Source of the DNA: Armatimonadetes bacterium UBA5829 | Lineage (GTDB): Bacteria > Armatimonadota > UBA5829 | Assembly: GCA_002431715.1 (NCBI GenBank) | Contig: DJHI01000206.1 | Coordinates: forward strand, 1-7,550 | DNA length: 7,550 nt | Reading direction: 5' to 3' | In this document: in pieces, positions 1 to 5,296 of the stretch | Numbering within the stretch: position 1 is the stretch's first letter | How the letters are laid out: each line of letters opens with the position of its first letter | The notes under the pieces: generated by a model | Databases searched by the model: none | What the model saw: the letters and a program-made list of their open reading frames with translations, nothing else | Told to the model about the DNA's origin: nothing | Made by a program: the position numbers and the translations under genes

Positions 1-1
1 T

Positions 2-1225
2 CGGATGCTGCCCTGGGGGCTGATCAGCATAGCGGGTGTTACCGCAATGCTGCTGCTGGTCGTGAACATCGCCCACACAATCAACATCATCTTCACCTTC
101 GGATTCGAGAGGCTGAAACAAGCAGGCATCATCCTTAAGGCAATTCTCGTAATCGGCCCGATTACGGCAATTCTATATGGAGTGCACCAGTACATCACTA
201 CGGGAAACAGTTATGCAAGCGTTTTGTGGGCTTCAAACTCGCCGGTAATCAGCGTCTGCTTCGCTCCCGCGCGATGGTGCGCCGAGCTTCTTCTGGCGCC
301 TCTGCGGGGACTGGCAAGTGAGGAGTGGAACCACTTCGCTCTCCTGTGGGTCTTCGCTGCAGCCAGTTTCGCTCTTTTGATGTCTCGAAAAGAAAATATA
401 TACGAGCCGTCGCTGGGTATCAGTGCCGCCATGGCAAGGAAACGGCAGGCAATGAAGCAGGGCGATCTGGCGGGAATACGATTAGCCGCATTAAGAGAGA
501 AGGGAACAAAACGCGCATCAGGCCCGGGAATCCCTCCGTTCGGCAAGGGCGCTATGGCCCTGCTTTGGAAGAGCCTGCAGCTAAGATACAGGGTTTCCAA
601 AAGCCAGCTTTTATTAATGCTCATAGCTCCCGCGGCGCTTATATATATCCTGCGACACAGCATACCGGGCAGAGCGGAATTTATTCTTCAATATCTGCCC
701 GCAGCGCTCCTTTATGTTGTCTGGATACTCTCCATGATGGCTCCCGCGGAGATGAGAGCCGAGTTGAAGCAGACAAATATATTGAAGTCTATGCCGGTTG
801 CAGCCTGGAAAGTGATGCTTGTCAGTGCGGTGAACTCTATGATCTATCTGACTGCAGGCGTCGCCGTGTTCTCGATTGCTATGTGGATTATAATCCCCCA
901 AGCGCGCAGCCAGGCCTTAATAGCATACGCATTAGGCGCACCATTTTTGGGCTTTGCGAATGTATCGCTGACGAGCATTGCAGGTCTGCTGTATCCTGAT
1001 AATCGCGATATAGCTCAAAATTACCTGAGCGGACTTTTCTCTTTCCTGCTGGTATCCATTGCCGTGCTGCCGACAATAGTGCTCGGGGCATTTTGCATCT
1101 ATTTCCTCAGAACATCGCTTTATACGGCAGCAGCCGTTACGGCTGTGGCCAATATAGGACTGGGAGCCTCCGGCATCACAATCTCCGGCCTCATTTTCCG
1201 CAAATTCGACCCAACAAGCGATTAG
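2..1225 (+). CDS. Probable ABC exporter membrane subunit, 5'-truncated by the window edge
   Basis: This is a large multi-pass membrane protein. The reading frame is open from base 2, and the Met at base 5 has no clear ribosome-binding site, so the true start probably lies upstream of the window. Counting from that Met (406 aa), hydrophobic segments fall near residues 5-30, 42-62, 110-126, 203-217, 228-247, 270-297, 303-328, 340-367 and 371-398. A basic, probably cytoplasmic loop covers about 128-195. The juxtamembrane stretch at 249-268 (EMRAELKQTNILKSMPVAAW) resembles the region after a transmembrane helix in 'putative ABC exporter' proteins (PF16962-type). No Walker motifs are present, so an ATPase partner would be a separate gene, perhaps upstream. 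The substrate is unknown. Membrane protein is certain; the ABC exporter assignment is from recalled family resemblance. The next gene on this strand starts 607 bases downstream. Confidence 0.65.
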   Translation, partial: RMLPWGLISIAGVTAMLLLVVNIAHTINIIFTFGFERLKQAGIILKAILVIGPITAILYGVHQYITTGNSYASVLWASNSPVISVCFAPARWCAELLLAPLRGLASEEWNHFALLWVFAAASFALLMSRKENIYEPSLGISAAMARKRQAMKQGDLAGIRLAALREKGTKRASGPGIPPFGKGAMALLWKSLQLRYRVSKSQLLLMLIAPAALIYILRHSIPGRAEFILQYLPAALLYVVWILSMMAPAEMRAELKQTNILKSMPVAAWKVMLVSAVNSMIYLTAGVAVFSIAMWIIIPQARSQALIAYALGAPFLGFANVSLTSIAGLLYPDNRDIAQNYLSGLFSFLLVSIAVLPTIVLGAFCIYFLRTSLYTAAAVTAVANIGLGASGITISGLIFRKFDPTSD

Positions 1226-1255
1226 TCCACCAGAGGTGTTCCTACATGCCTTCGT

Positions 1256-1277
1256 TTTCGGGACTAAAGTCCCGAAA
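1256..1277. repeat. Perfect 10-bp hairpin just after the exporter gene
   Basis: Bases 1256-1265 (TTTCGGGACT) and 1268-1277 (AGTCCCGAAA) are perfect reverse complements around a 2-nt centre, starting 31 nt after the exporter stop. Neither strand has a T-run after it, so it is not a standard intrinsic terminator. It may protect the exporter mRNA 3' end or be a dispersed palindromic repeat. A flanking GGTGTT (1235-1240) can also pair with AACACC (1276-1281) as a competing fold. Confidence 0.5.
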
Positions 1278-1303
1278 CACCATATACACCACACAAAACA
1301 GAT

Positions 1304-1336
1304 AAAAAAATTACCCCCGGCCCTTTGGCCGAGGGT
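1304..1336 (-). terminator. Intrinsic terminator of small RNA A
   Basis: On the minus strand, ACCCTCGGCC pairs with GGCCGGGGGT around an AAAG loop, followed by AA and seven T. One position (1332/1317) is a U-G wobble in the minus-strand RNA but an A-C mismatch in the plus-strand RNA. The T-run also lies only on the minus side. Both signs indicate leftward transcription. Confidence 0.75.
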
Positions 1337-1362
1337 GAGAAAAGAGGGTGGGAAGGTTTGCT
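1304..1362 (-). ncRNA. Predicted small RNA A (about 59 nt), ECF-promoter driven, CU-rich 5' seed
   Basis: Read on the minus strand, an ECF-like promoter (1371-1396) would start RNA near 1362. The RNA opens with a CU-rich unpaired segment (1362-1337, core CCTTCCCACCCTC). It ends in an intrinsic terminator: a 10-bp stem (1336-1327 with 1322-1313, AAAG loop) followed by AATTTTTTT. The first 26 nt are identical to small RNA B, 134 bp away, while the terminator sequences are unrelated. No protein is plausible in so short a span. Promoter, conserved 5' end and terminator in the right order and strand make a gene more likely than a passive repeat. The function is inferred: CU-rich 'UCCC' segments in known bacterial sRNAs pair with Shine-Dalgarno regions, and sigma-E type sRNAs such as RybB use 5'-end seeds. 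No expression evidence is available here. Confidence 0.6.
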
Positions 1363-1370
1363 ACTTAATA

Positions 1371-1396
1371 TACGACATCGCGATTGCAATTGTTCC
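1371..1396 (-). promoter_or_regulatory. ECF-sigma-like promoter of small RNA A
   Basis: The minus strand reads GGAAC (1396-1392), 15 nt, then GTCGTA (1376-1371). This matches the general shape of ECF sigma promoters: a GGAAC-type -35 and a GTC/CGTA-type -10. The same two elements at the same spacing occur 134 bp away, while the spacer between them differs. That is the pattern expected if a sigma factor reads only the two boxes. The sigma factor itself is not in the window. Confidence 0.55.
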
Positions 1397-1407
1397 ATAA
1401 TTCTGAC

Positions 1408-1439
1408 AAAAAATAAGGAGCGGAGTTTAACTCCGCTCC
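1408..1439 (-). terminator. Intrinsic terminator of small RNA B
   Basis: GGAGCGGAGTT (minus 1439-1429) pairs perfectly with AACTCCGCTCC (1427-1417) around one base, followed on the minus strand by TTATTTTTT (1416-1408). The stem is palindromic, but only the minus strand has a T-rich tail. Confidence 0.7.
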
Positions 1440-1496
1440 AAATCTTTCCTCAGTCTGGGAGACTGAGGAGGAGAAAAGAGGGTGGGAAGGTTTGCT
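1408..1496 (-). ncRNA. Predicted small RNA B (about 89 nt), tandem sibling of small RNA A
   Basis: On the minus strand, an ECF-like promoter (1505-1530) would start RNA near 1496. The first 26 nt (1496-1471) are identical to small RNA A. Two stem-loops follow: TCCTCAGTCT/AGACTGAGGA with a CCC loop (1469-1447), then an 11-bp palindromic stem (1439-1417) ending in TTATTTTTTG. Its 3' end lies about 12 bp from the -35 box of small RNA A, so the two are arranged head to tail as separate transcription units. The extra internal hairpin is the main difference between the siblings. In B the seed runs on into CTCCTCC, which is complementary to Shine-Dalgarno cores. The function is inferred only; an alternative is an uncharacterised intergenic repeat family. 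Confidence 0.6.
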
Positions 1497-1504
1497 AGTT
1501 TATA

Positions 1505-1530
1505 TACGACTTGCCTATACTTATTGTTCC
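1505..1530 (-). promoter_or_regulatory. ECF-sigma-like promoter of small RNA B
   Basis: The minus strand reads GGAAC (1530-1526), 15 nt, GTCGTA (1510-1505), with boxes and spacing identical to the promoter of small RNA A. A weaker sigma-70-like reading of the same area (TTGAGA-N17-TATAGG) exists but is not conserved in the other copy. Confidence 0.5.
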
Positions 1531-1786
1531 GTTTAATCTCAAATAAAGAATTTTATTTAGTCATGAATACACTCTCCACTGTAAAAACCAGCTTTTGAAG
1601 CAGAAAAGTGACCTTAAGAAAAATTACATCTATTTGCAGTCTATGCTCTTCTTAGGTATCGGCATACATTTTTGGTGACCATGCAATTTTCCGTAAGCGC
1701 TATGTGATTGCATCAGAAATGCCATTTTATTTCTTTCGGCGCAGGTTGCAAATCTGACCGAACACTAAAGCGTTACAGGCAGGGAC
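1531..1786. other. Intergenic stretch with no gene recognised
   Basis: About 256 AT-rich bases lie between the sRNA B promoter and the chaperonin promoter. I find no credible ORF. The ATG at 1564 opens an 11-codon frame with no ribosome-binding site. A 7-bp inverted repeat, ATGCAAT (1681-1687) and ATTGCAT (1707-1713), with a 19-nt interval is the only structure noted; it could be an operator for the chaperonin. No CIRCE (HrcA) element was found by eye. Confidence 0.5.
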
Positions 1787-1815
1787 TTTACTTACTTCTT
1801 GATGCGTGACATAAT
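1787..1815 (+). promoter_or_regulatory. Candidate sigma-70-like promoter of chaperonin-grpE
   Basis: TTTACT (1787-1792), a 17-nt spacer and CATAAT (1810-1815) match the consensus at 4/6 and 5/6 positions. Transcription would start near 1822, giving a leader of only about 10 nt before the ATG at 1833. The Shine-Dalgarno there is weak (CGGG at 1822-1825). The short leader is a reason for caution. Confidence 0.4.
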
Positions 1816-1832
1816 ATTTTTCGGGTAAGCAT

Positions 1833-3395
1833 ATGACAAACAATATCAGACAGACGAATTCTTCAAGTGACGGAGACGAACGCACCTCCGCTCTTACAAC
1901 CAACGCCGCCGCGGTGAGCGCGCTTGCGTCCGCGGTGGAGGGCACGCTCGGTCCTAAGGGGCTCGACTGCATGCTCGTAGACAAATTCGGAGATGTAACG
2001 GTTACCAACGACGGCGCGACGATCCTCGATAAAATCGACACCAATCATCCGGCCGCGCGCATGCTGATTAAGGCCGCACGCGCTCAGGAAAATGAGATAG
2101 GTGACGGCACCACCACAACGGCAATCCTTGCATGCGCGCTGATATCCGAGGGTGTGGCCCACGTTCAGCGCGGCGTGCCGGTGACAAAAGTCATTGAAGG
2201 AATGCGGCTTGGAATAAAAGCCGCGCTCAAATTTATCAAACAGCAGGCGGAGCATGACCAGGATGGCAAATATCTTAAGCAGGTGGCACTAGTCGCTGCC
2301 CGTGAGGATTCCGATCTGGCGGATCTTGTAGTTGAGGCTGCGCGACTTGTAGGTGAAGAAAAACTCAAAGACCCCGGATATTCTCTCGCGGATGCGATTG
2401 TGGCGAAGGAATACGCTCAAAACGAGGTATTTACGGGTGTCATTCTCGATAAGCAGCGTGTGAGCAAGCAGATGCCGCGCTCTGTTGAAAATGCAAAGGT
2501 GCTGGTTATAGACGACGCGCTCGAACCGGGCCAGGTCGAGGAAGATGCGCTCGGCACCGAGTCGGGTTTCGCGCGGTATATGGCTCTTCAGGAAGAGTTC
2601 AGGCGGGATGTCGCCAAGCTTGTCGATCTTGGAATCACGTTTATCGCGGCTGCAAAGGCTATCGACCCGGTAGCCGAAGAGATACTGACCGATGCTGGTA
2701 TTATGGCGGTTCGGCGGCTTTCGTCGCGTGATATAGCGCGGCTCGTCGAACTTACCGGCGCACGGACCATCAAACGCTCGGGGCTCGGCAAAGAATCGGC
2801 TGAGCTGGTTGGTTTGTTAGGCTTCTGTGAGCGGGTATACGAAGACGAGAGGCTCGACCATATCAAAGTGATCGGAGGCAACGGGCATGGGATGCCCGCG
2901 GTCATAGTCGGCGCATCGACGCGAGAGGTCAAGGACGAGCGCGAGCGGATTGCAAGAGACGCGGCAGGTGCGGTGCAGTCCGCCGTTAAGACCGGAGTAG
3001 TATCGGGCGGCGGAGCGATAGAGATAGGCGCGGCTAGAGAGGTTCTCTCGCTCAAGGAATCGGCTCATTCGATGGCCTCTTACGGCATCGACGCGGTCTC
3101 TTCGGCTCTCAAACGGCCTTTGAGCCAGATAGTCTTGAATGCCGGGTTCAACCCTTTGGAGAAGGTTGAAGAGGTAACAGCGGCGCAGGCTAAGATAGGC
3201 AACCATTCTCTTGCAATCGACTGCGACAGCGGCGAGATCTGTGATATGACCGAAAAAGGCATTGTCGATCCTGCAGGCGTCAAATTATATGCGCTTACAG
3301 CCGCGGCTGAGGTTGCCGAAGCGATTTTACGAATCAATACAATAATCAGGAAGCGCGAGGAGCCAAATGCTCCCACGCGTCCGGATATAGTATAG
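1833..3395 (+). CDS. Thermosome-like (group III) chaperonin, 60 kDa class
   Basis: This is an ATP-driven protein-folding ring subunit (520 aa), related to archaeal thermosome/CCT rather than GroEL. Seen in the sequence: an equatorial N-terminal half with GTLGPKGLD (37-45), NDGATIL (59-65) and the nucleotide loop GDGTTT (90-95). An apical region follows (about 195-355) with GVILDKQRVSKQMPR, typical of group II folds, and a helical segment at about 247-266 in the place of the built-in lid protrusion. The equatorial C-terminal half has SGGGAIE (391-397) and NAGFNPLEKVEEV (436-448). Asp376 in RDAAGAV is the likely catalytic Asp, by analogy with GroEL Asp398. A built-in lid would mean no GroES is needed. 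The C-terminus lacks the Gly/Met-rich tail of many archaeal subunits. Group III chaperonins are known from some bacteria (e.g. Carboxydothermus), often near the hsp70 genes; here grpE follows by 10 nt. An in-frame stop at 1812 supports this ATG. Confidence 0.93.
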   Translation: MTNNIRQTNSSSDGDERTSALTTNAAAVSALASAVEGTLGPKGLDCMLVDKFGDVTVTNDGATILDKIDTNHPAARMLIKAARAQENEIGDGTTTTAILACALISEGVAHVQRGVPVTKVIEGMRLGIKAALKFIKQQAEHDQDGKYLKQVALVAAREDSDLADLVVEAARLVGEEKLKDPGYSLADAIVAKEYAQNEVFTGVILDKQRVSKQMPRSVENAKVLVIDDALEPGQVEEDALGTESGFARYMALQEEFRRDVAKLVDLGITFIAAAKAIDPVAEEILTDAGIMAVRRLSSRDIARLVELTGARTIKRSGLGKESAELVGLLGFCERVYEDERLDHIKVIGGNGHGMPAVIVGASTREVKDERERIARDAAGAVQSAVKTGVVSGGGAIEIGAAREVLSLKESAHSMASYGIDAVSSALKRPLSQIVLNAGFNPLEKVEEVTAAQAKIGNHSLAIDCDSGEICDMTEKGIVDPAGVKLYALTAAAEVAEAILRINTIIRKREEPNAPTRPDIV

Positions 3396-3405
3396 CGGGG
3401 ACGAT

Positions 3406-3972
3406 ATGAAGCATAAAGAGAACGAAACTCGAAAAGTACCAATCGACCAGGAAGAGCCCATCGAGGAGCAGCCCAGAGAAAATGAAGAGGCGCTGAGTTC
3501 CGACATGGAGGCTCTCCAAGACGAAATCGAAAAACTCCAGACGAGCGCTAAAGATGCGCATGACAAGTATGTTCGCACACTCGCGGACTTCGATAACTTC
3601 CGCAAGAGACAGCGCGAGGAGACCTCCCGCGCATGCGACTTTGCCCGGATTGAAGTAATATCGGCTCTTCTTCCAATTATCGATAACTTCGAAAGATCGG
3701 TGCAGGCAGCCGAAGAGCAACATAGTTACGACGCACTTGTTGAAGGGGTGTCGCTCACACTTCGCCAGCTCAATGATATGCTCACAAAGCAGGGTGTGGA
3801 GCCTATAGAGTCGGTTGGACAGGAATTTAACCCGGAACTGCATGAAGCCCTTATGCGGGTCGAGACGGACGAATACCCTGAAAACACTATTGTGGATGAA
3901 CTCGAGAAGGGCTACACGCTGAATGGAAAGACACTGCGACCCGCGCGAGTGCGAGTAGCGATGTCTGAATAG
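3406..3972 (+). CDS. grpE: GrpE, nucleotide exchange factor for DnaK
   Basis: Cytoplasmic dimeric co-chaperone (188 aa) that releases ADP from DnaK. Seen: an acidic, charged N-terminus (1-32), a long helical/coiled-coil segment (about 33-85) with YVRTLADFDNFRKR (55-68), then LLPIIDNFERS (88-98). The C-terminal beta-wing domain carries FNPELHEAL (141-149) and GYTLNGKTLRPARVRVA (169-185), the GrpE signature. The length is typical for the family. It starts 10 nt after the chaperonin stop, with GGGGA at 3398-3402 as ribosome-binding site, so the two are almost certainly co-transcribed. Usually dnaK or dnaJ would follow; here the next gene is cdsA on the opposite strand, one base after the stop, so dnaK must be elsewhere. 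No CIRCE site was seen upstream of the operon. Confidence 0.96.
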   Translation: MKHKENETRKVPIDQEEPIEEQPRENEEALSSDMEALQDEIEKLQTSAKDAHDKYVRTLADFDNFRKRQREETSRACDFARIEVISALLPIIDNFERSVQAAEEQHSYDALVEGVSLTLRQLNDMLTKQGVEPIESVGQEFNPELHEALMRVETDEYPENTIVDELEKGYTLNGKTLRPARVRVAMSE

Positions 3973-3973
3973 A

Positions 3974-4831
3974 TCAGCCTATCCAGTGTCTTAAGAAGAG
4001 AACTACATAGTAATACATAGCCGGCCCGGCAAAGAGCATGCTGTCGAACCTGTCGAGTATGCCGCCGTGGCCGGGCATCACATTTCCGAAGTCCTTGATA
4101 CCGATCTCCCGCTTGATAGCCGATTCCGACAGATCCCCCAACTGGCTGAGCACACCAAAGATTACACCCAGAGCCAGGCCGTGATACCATGGCAGATGCA
4201 AGACCATCCCTACTATCACCGATAGTATAACCGCGCCTGCAAATCCGCCGATAGAGCCTTCAACTGTCTTATTGGGACTCAGTGTCGGAGCGATCTTCTT
4301 CTTTCCCAGGAACCGGCCTACGAAATACGCACCGGTGTCGGACGCCCATGTGGCAAGAAAAGTAAACATTACGAGCCATGCCCCGGCTTCTTTTGTATAC
4401 GGTCCGACAGTAATCGTTCCATCGATCCCTCTCAGGACGACGAGATGCATTATCAGCCAGCCGACGTAGATCGAGCCGAATATGGTCGCTCCCACATTGA
4501 CCAGCGGAGCATGCTTGTGGCGAATGATCTCAACGCAGAATGAGAGGATCAGAAGAAGTGTAAGTACAGCGGGAAATATTGCCCCAATGGTGCTTGGGCC
4601 GTAGGTACGCGCGGATACGACAAACAGAGCCACAGCCGCCAGACCGGCGAACTCGACGGGCTGCGCTCCAAGTTTACGGACACCGCTATAGAACTCATGC
4701 GCGCCTAAAATCGACACCAGCCCTATCGCAATCGCAAACGGCAGTCCCTTAGGATAAAATATCAGCACCACCGCAAGCGGAATACAGACTAGAGCCGTTA
4801 AAATCCGTTTCAGCACGACTTTATCACGCAC
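3974..4831 (-). CDS. cdsA: Phosphatidate cytidylyltransferase (CDP-diglyceride synthase)
   Basis: Integral membrane enzyme converting CTP and phosphatidic acid to CDP-diacylglycerol, precursor of phosphatidylglycerol-type lipids. The 285 residues are mostly hydrophobic, with about eight membrane segments. The C-terminal CDP-alcohol signature is clear: SESAIKREIGIKD (235-247) then PGHGGILDRFDS (253-264), preceded by the conserved ASDTGAYFVGR and SPNKTVEGSIGG loops (163-173, 185-196). Start choice: an in-frame stop lies just upstream. The first possible start is GTG at 4831, but AAGGAG (4836-4831) runs into it, leaving no spacing. GTG at 4816 (LKRILTALVCIPL follows, as in typical CdsA N-termini) lies 14 nt from AAGGAG and may be the true start, giving 280 aa. 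The gene is isolated here, without the usual uppS or dxr neighbours, and has its own promoter (4897-4925). Confidence 0.95.
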   Translation of the reverse strand: MRDKVVLKRILTALVCIPLAVVLIFYPKGLPFAIAIGLVSILGAHEFYSGVRKLGAQPVEFAGLAAVALFVVSARTYGPSTIGAIFPAVLTLLLILSFCVEIIRHKHAPLVNVGATIFGSIYVGWLIMHLVVLRGIDGTITVGPYTKEAGAWLVMFTFLATWASDTGAYFVGRFLGKKKIAPTLSPNKTVEGSIGGFAGAVILSVIVGMVLHLPWYHGLALGVIFGVLSQLGDLSESAIKREIGIKDFGNVMPGHGGILDRFDSMLFAGPAMYYYVVLFLRHWIG

Positions 4832-4896
4832 TCCTTATCTGGATAAGAGCGGAGAGTGGAAAGTCAAGAGTCCAACGCCGCTCATGTTGCAATGGC

Positions 4897-4925
4897 ATTA
4901 TAGCATTCGGACGCCTCATTCGCAA
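4897..4925 (-). promoter_or_regulatory. Sigma-70-like promoter of cdsA
   Basis: The minus strand reads TTGCGA (4925-4920), a 17-nt spacer and a perfect TATAAT (4902-4897). Transcription would start near 4890, about 60-75 nt before cdsA. It is back to back with the rightward promoter at 4945-4974. Confidence 0.6.
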
Positions 4926-4983
4926 ACTGTTATGCTCCCAAAATTTGACATTATTTTAGTCAAGCTGTTATACTCACAAAACT
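4923..4983 (+). repeat. Imperfect 23-bp direct repeat flanking the attenuator promoter
   Basis: 4923-4945 and 4961-4983 match at 19 of 23 positions (shared core CTGTTATnCTC, then CnCAAAA), offset 38 bp. The second copy contains the -10 box of the rightward promoter; the first lies just upstream of its -35 and touches the cdsA -35. It could be a tandem operator or a duplicated promoter. Confidence 0.5.
4945..4974 (+). promoter_or_regulatory. Strong sigma-70-like promoter of the leader-ThrRS-GNAT operon
   Basis: A perfect TTGACA (4945-4950), 18-nt spacer and TATACT (4969-4974) preceded by TGT (extended -10). Transcription should start near 4981, about 28 nt before the leader-peptide ATG. This is the strongest promoter in the window. 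Confidence 0.75.
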
Positions 4984-5008
4984 TATTGCCGTGAAAGGAG
5001 GACGTGAA

Positions 5009-5116
5009 ATGAACATGATGCAATTCACTATGATCACCAATACCGCTAACTTCGTGCACACTACTACCCCGTGTGCAGATAATTGCACACGTCCCCCGGA
5101 GAAGCGGCTTATTTAG
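5009..5116 (+). CDS. Thr-rich attenuator leader peptide (35 aa)
   Basis: A small ORF with a near-perfect ribosome-binding site (AAAGGAGG, 4994-5001; 7-nt spacing to ATG 5009). Seven of 35 residues are Thr, including three in a row at 18-20 (ACT ACT ACC, 5060-5068) just before the first hairpin. The last codons (5096-5110) form the 5' arm of an antiterminator, and the stop (5114-5116) lies 24 nt before an intrinsic terminator. The next full-length gene encodes threonyl-tRNA synthetase. This is the classical architecture of amino-acid leader peptides such as ThrL, where the ribosome measures charged tRNA and the peptide itself has no role. Slow decoding at the Thr triplet would favour read-through into the synthetase gene. 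Confidence 0.8.
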   Translation: MNMMQFTMITNTANFVHTTTPCADNCTRPPEKRLI

Positions 5117-5173
5117 AAATAACATTAAAATCAGCAATTCAAAGGCCGCTCCCTCCGGGAAGCGGCCTTTTTT
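5055..5173 (+). promoter_or_regulatory. Ribosome-mediated threonine attenuator (competing RNA folds)
   Basis: Two mutually exclusive upstream hairpins share one strand: GTGTGCA (5071-5077) can pair with either identical copy of TGCACAC (5055-5061 or 5084-5090). The second fold extends to 8 bp (5070-5077 with 5084-5091). Antiterminator: CCGGAG (5096-5101) pairs with CTCCGG (5153-5158), and AGCGGCTT (5103-5110) pairs with 5143-5150 with one G-U. This destroys the terminator at 5141-5173. A ribosome reaching the leader stop would cover the antiterminator arm and allow termination; one stalled at the Thr codons would leave it free. Confidence 0.78.
5141..5173 (+). terminator. Intrinsic terminator within the ThrRS leader
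   Basis: AAAGGCCGCT (5141-5150) pairs perfectly with AGCGGCCTTT (5161-5170). Three further C-G pairs inside (5151-5153 with 5157-5159) close a TCC loop, with A5160 bulged. Six T in a row (5168-5173) follow. It lies 107 nt upstream of the synthetase start, as expected for a regulated terminator. Confidence 0.88.
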
Positions 5174-5197
5174 ATTCAACCAAAAAGGAGAATTGAT

Positions 5198-5296
5198 ATG
5201 TATCTAGTTTCACAACCAACTACAAATTTCACTAATACAAAAACGGCAATATTCAGCTTAAGGAAAGGCAGGGTGATAGATGGAGAAGAAACGTAA
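5198..5296 (+). CDS. Second Thr-rich small ORF (32 aa) overlapping the ThrRS start
   Basis: ATG at 5198 follows AAAAAGGAG (5182-5190) with 7-nt spacing. The peptide begins MYLVSQPTTNFTNTKTAIF and has six Thr, five of them at residues 8-16. It ends at TAA 5294-5296, overlapping the synthetase start (5280) by 17 nt in another frame, so ribosomes finishing it stop 14 nt past the synthetase ATG. It is translated only on transcripts that pass the terminator. It may couple or modulate translation of the synthetase by Thr supply, or simply deliver ribosomes. It has no recognisable domain. The strong Shine-Dalgarno and Thr bias make chance less likely. Confidence 0.6.
   Translation: MYLVSQPTTNFTNTKTAIFSLRKGRVIDGEET

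Larger units (their letters stand above)
1337..1530 (-). repeat. Tandem direct repeat (2 x about 60 bp) forming the two sRNA promoter/5'-end units
   Basis: Copies are at 1337-1396 and 1471-1530, offset 134 bp. The first 27 bases (1337-1363 and 1471-1497) are identical. TATACGAC (1369-1376 and 1503-1510) and ATTGTTCC at the end are conserved, while most bases between TACGAC and the GTTCC end differ. Conservation is therefore confined to the putative transcript 5' end and the two promoter boxes. Confidence 0.8.

Noticed and set aside
1313..1469. Plus-strand terminators of the exporter gene
   Set aside because: The hairpins lack T-runs on the plus strand, and one stem has an A-C mismatch there that is a U-G pair on the minus strand.
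1337..1497. CRISPR-like repeats (two identical 27-mers)
   Set aside because: Only two copies, with promoter boxes and different terminators around them and no regular spacers; tandem sRNA genes fit better.
1564..1599. 11-codon ORF upstream of the chaperonin
   Set aside because: No ribosome-binding site, no codon bias and no structure around it.
1531..1832. CIRCE/HrcA operator before the chaperonin
   Set aside because: No TTAGCACTC-N9-GAGTGCTAA-like sequence is present; the short ATGCAAT/ATTGCAT repeat does not match.
2588..3055. Long minus-strand ORFs opposite the chaperonin gene
   Set aside because: Low-complexity Ser/Ala/Arg-rich shadows of a clearly conserved plus-strand gene, with no ribosome-binding site or family resemblance.
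4981..5280. T-box riboswitch as the control of the ThrRS gene
   Set aside because: No T-box core (AGGGTGG...ACCGCG type) or specifier-loop layout is visible, while a translated Thr-codon leader with antiterminator fully explains the region.
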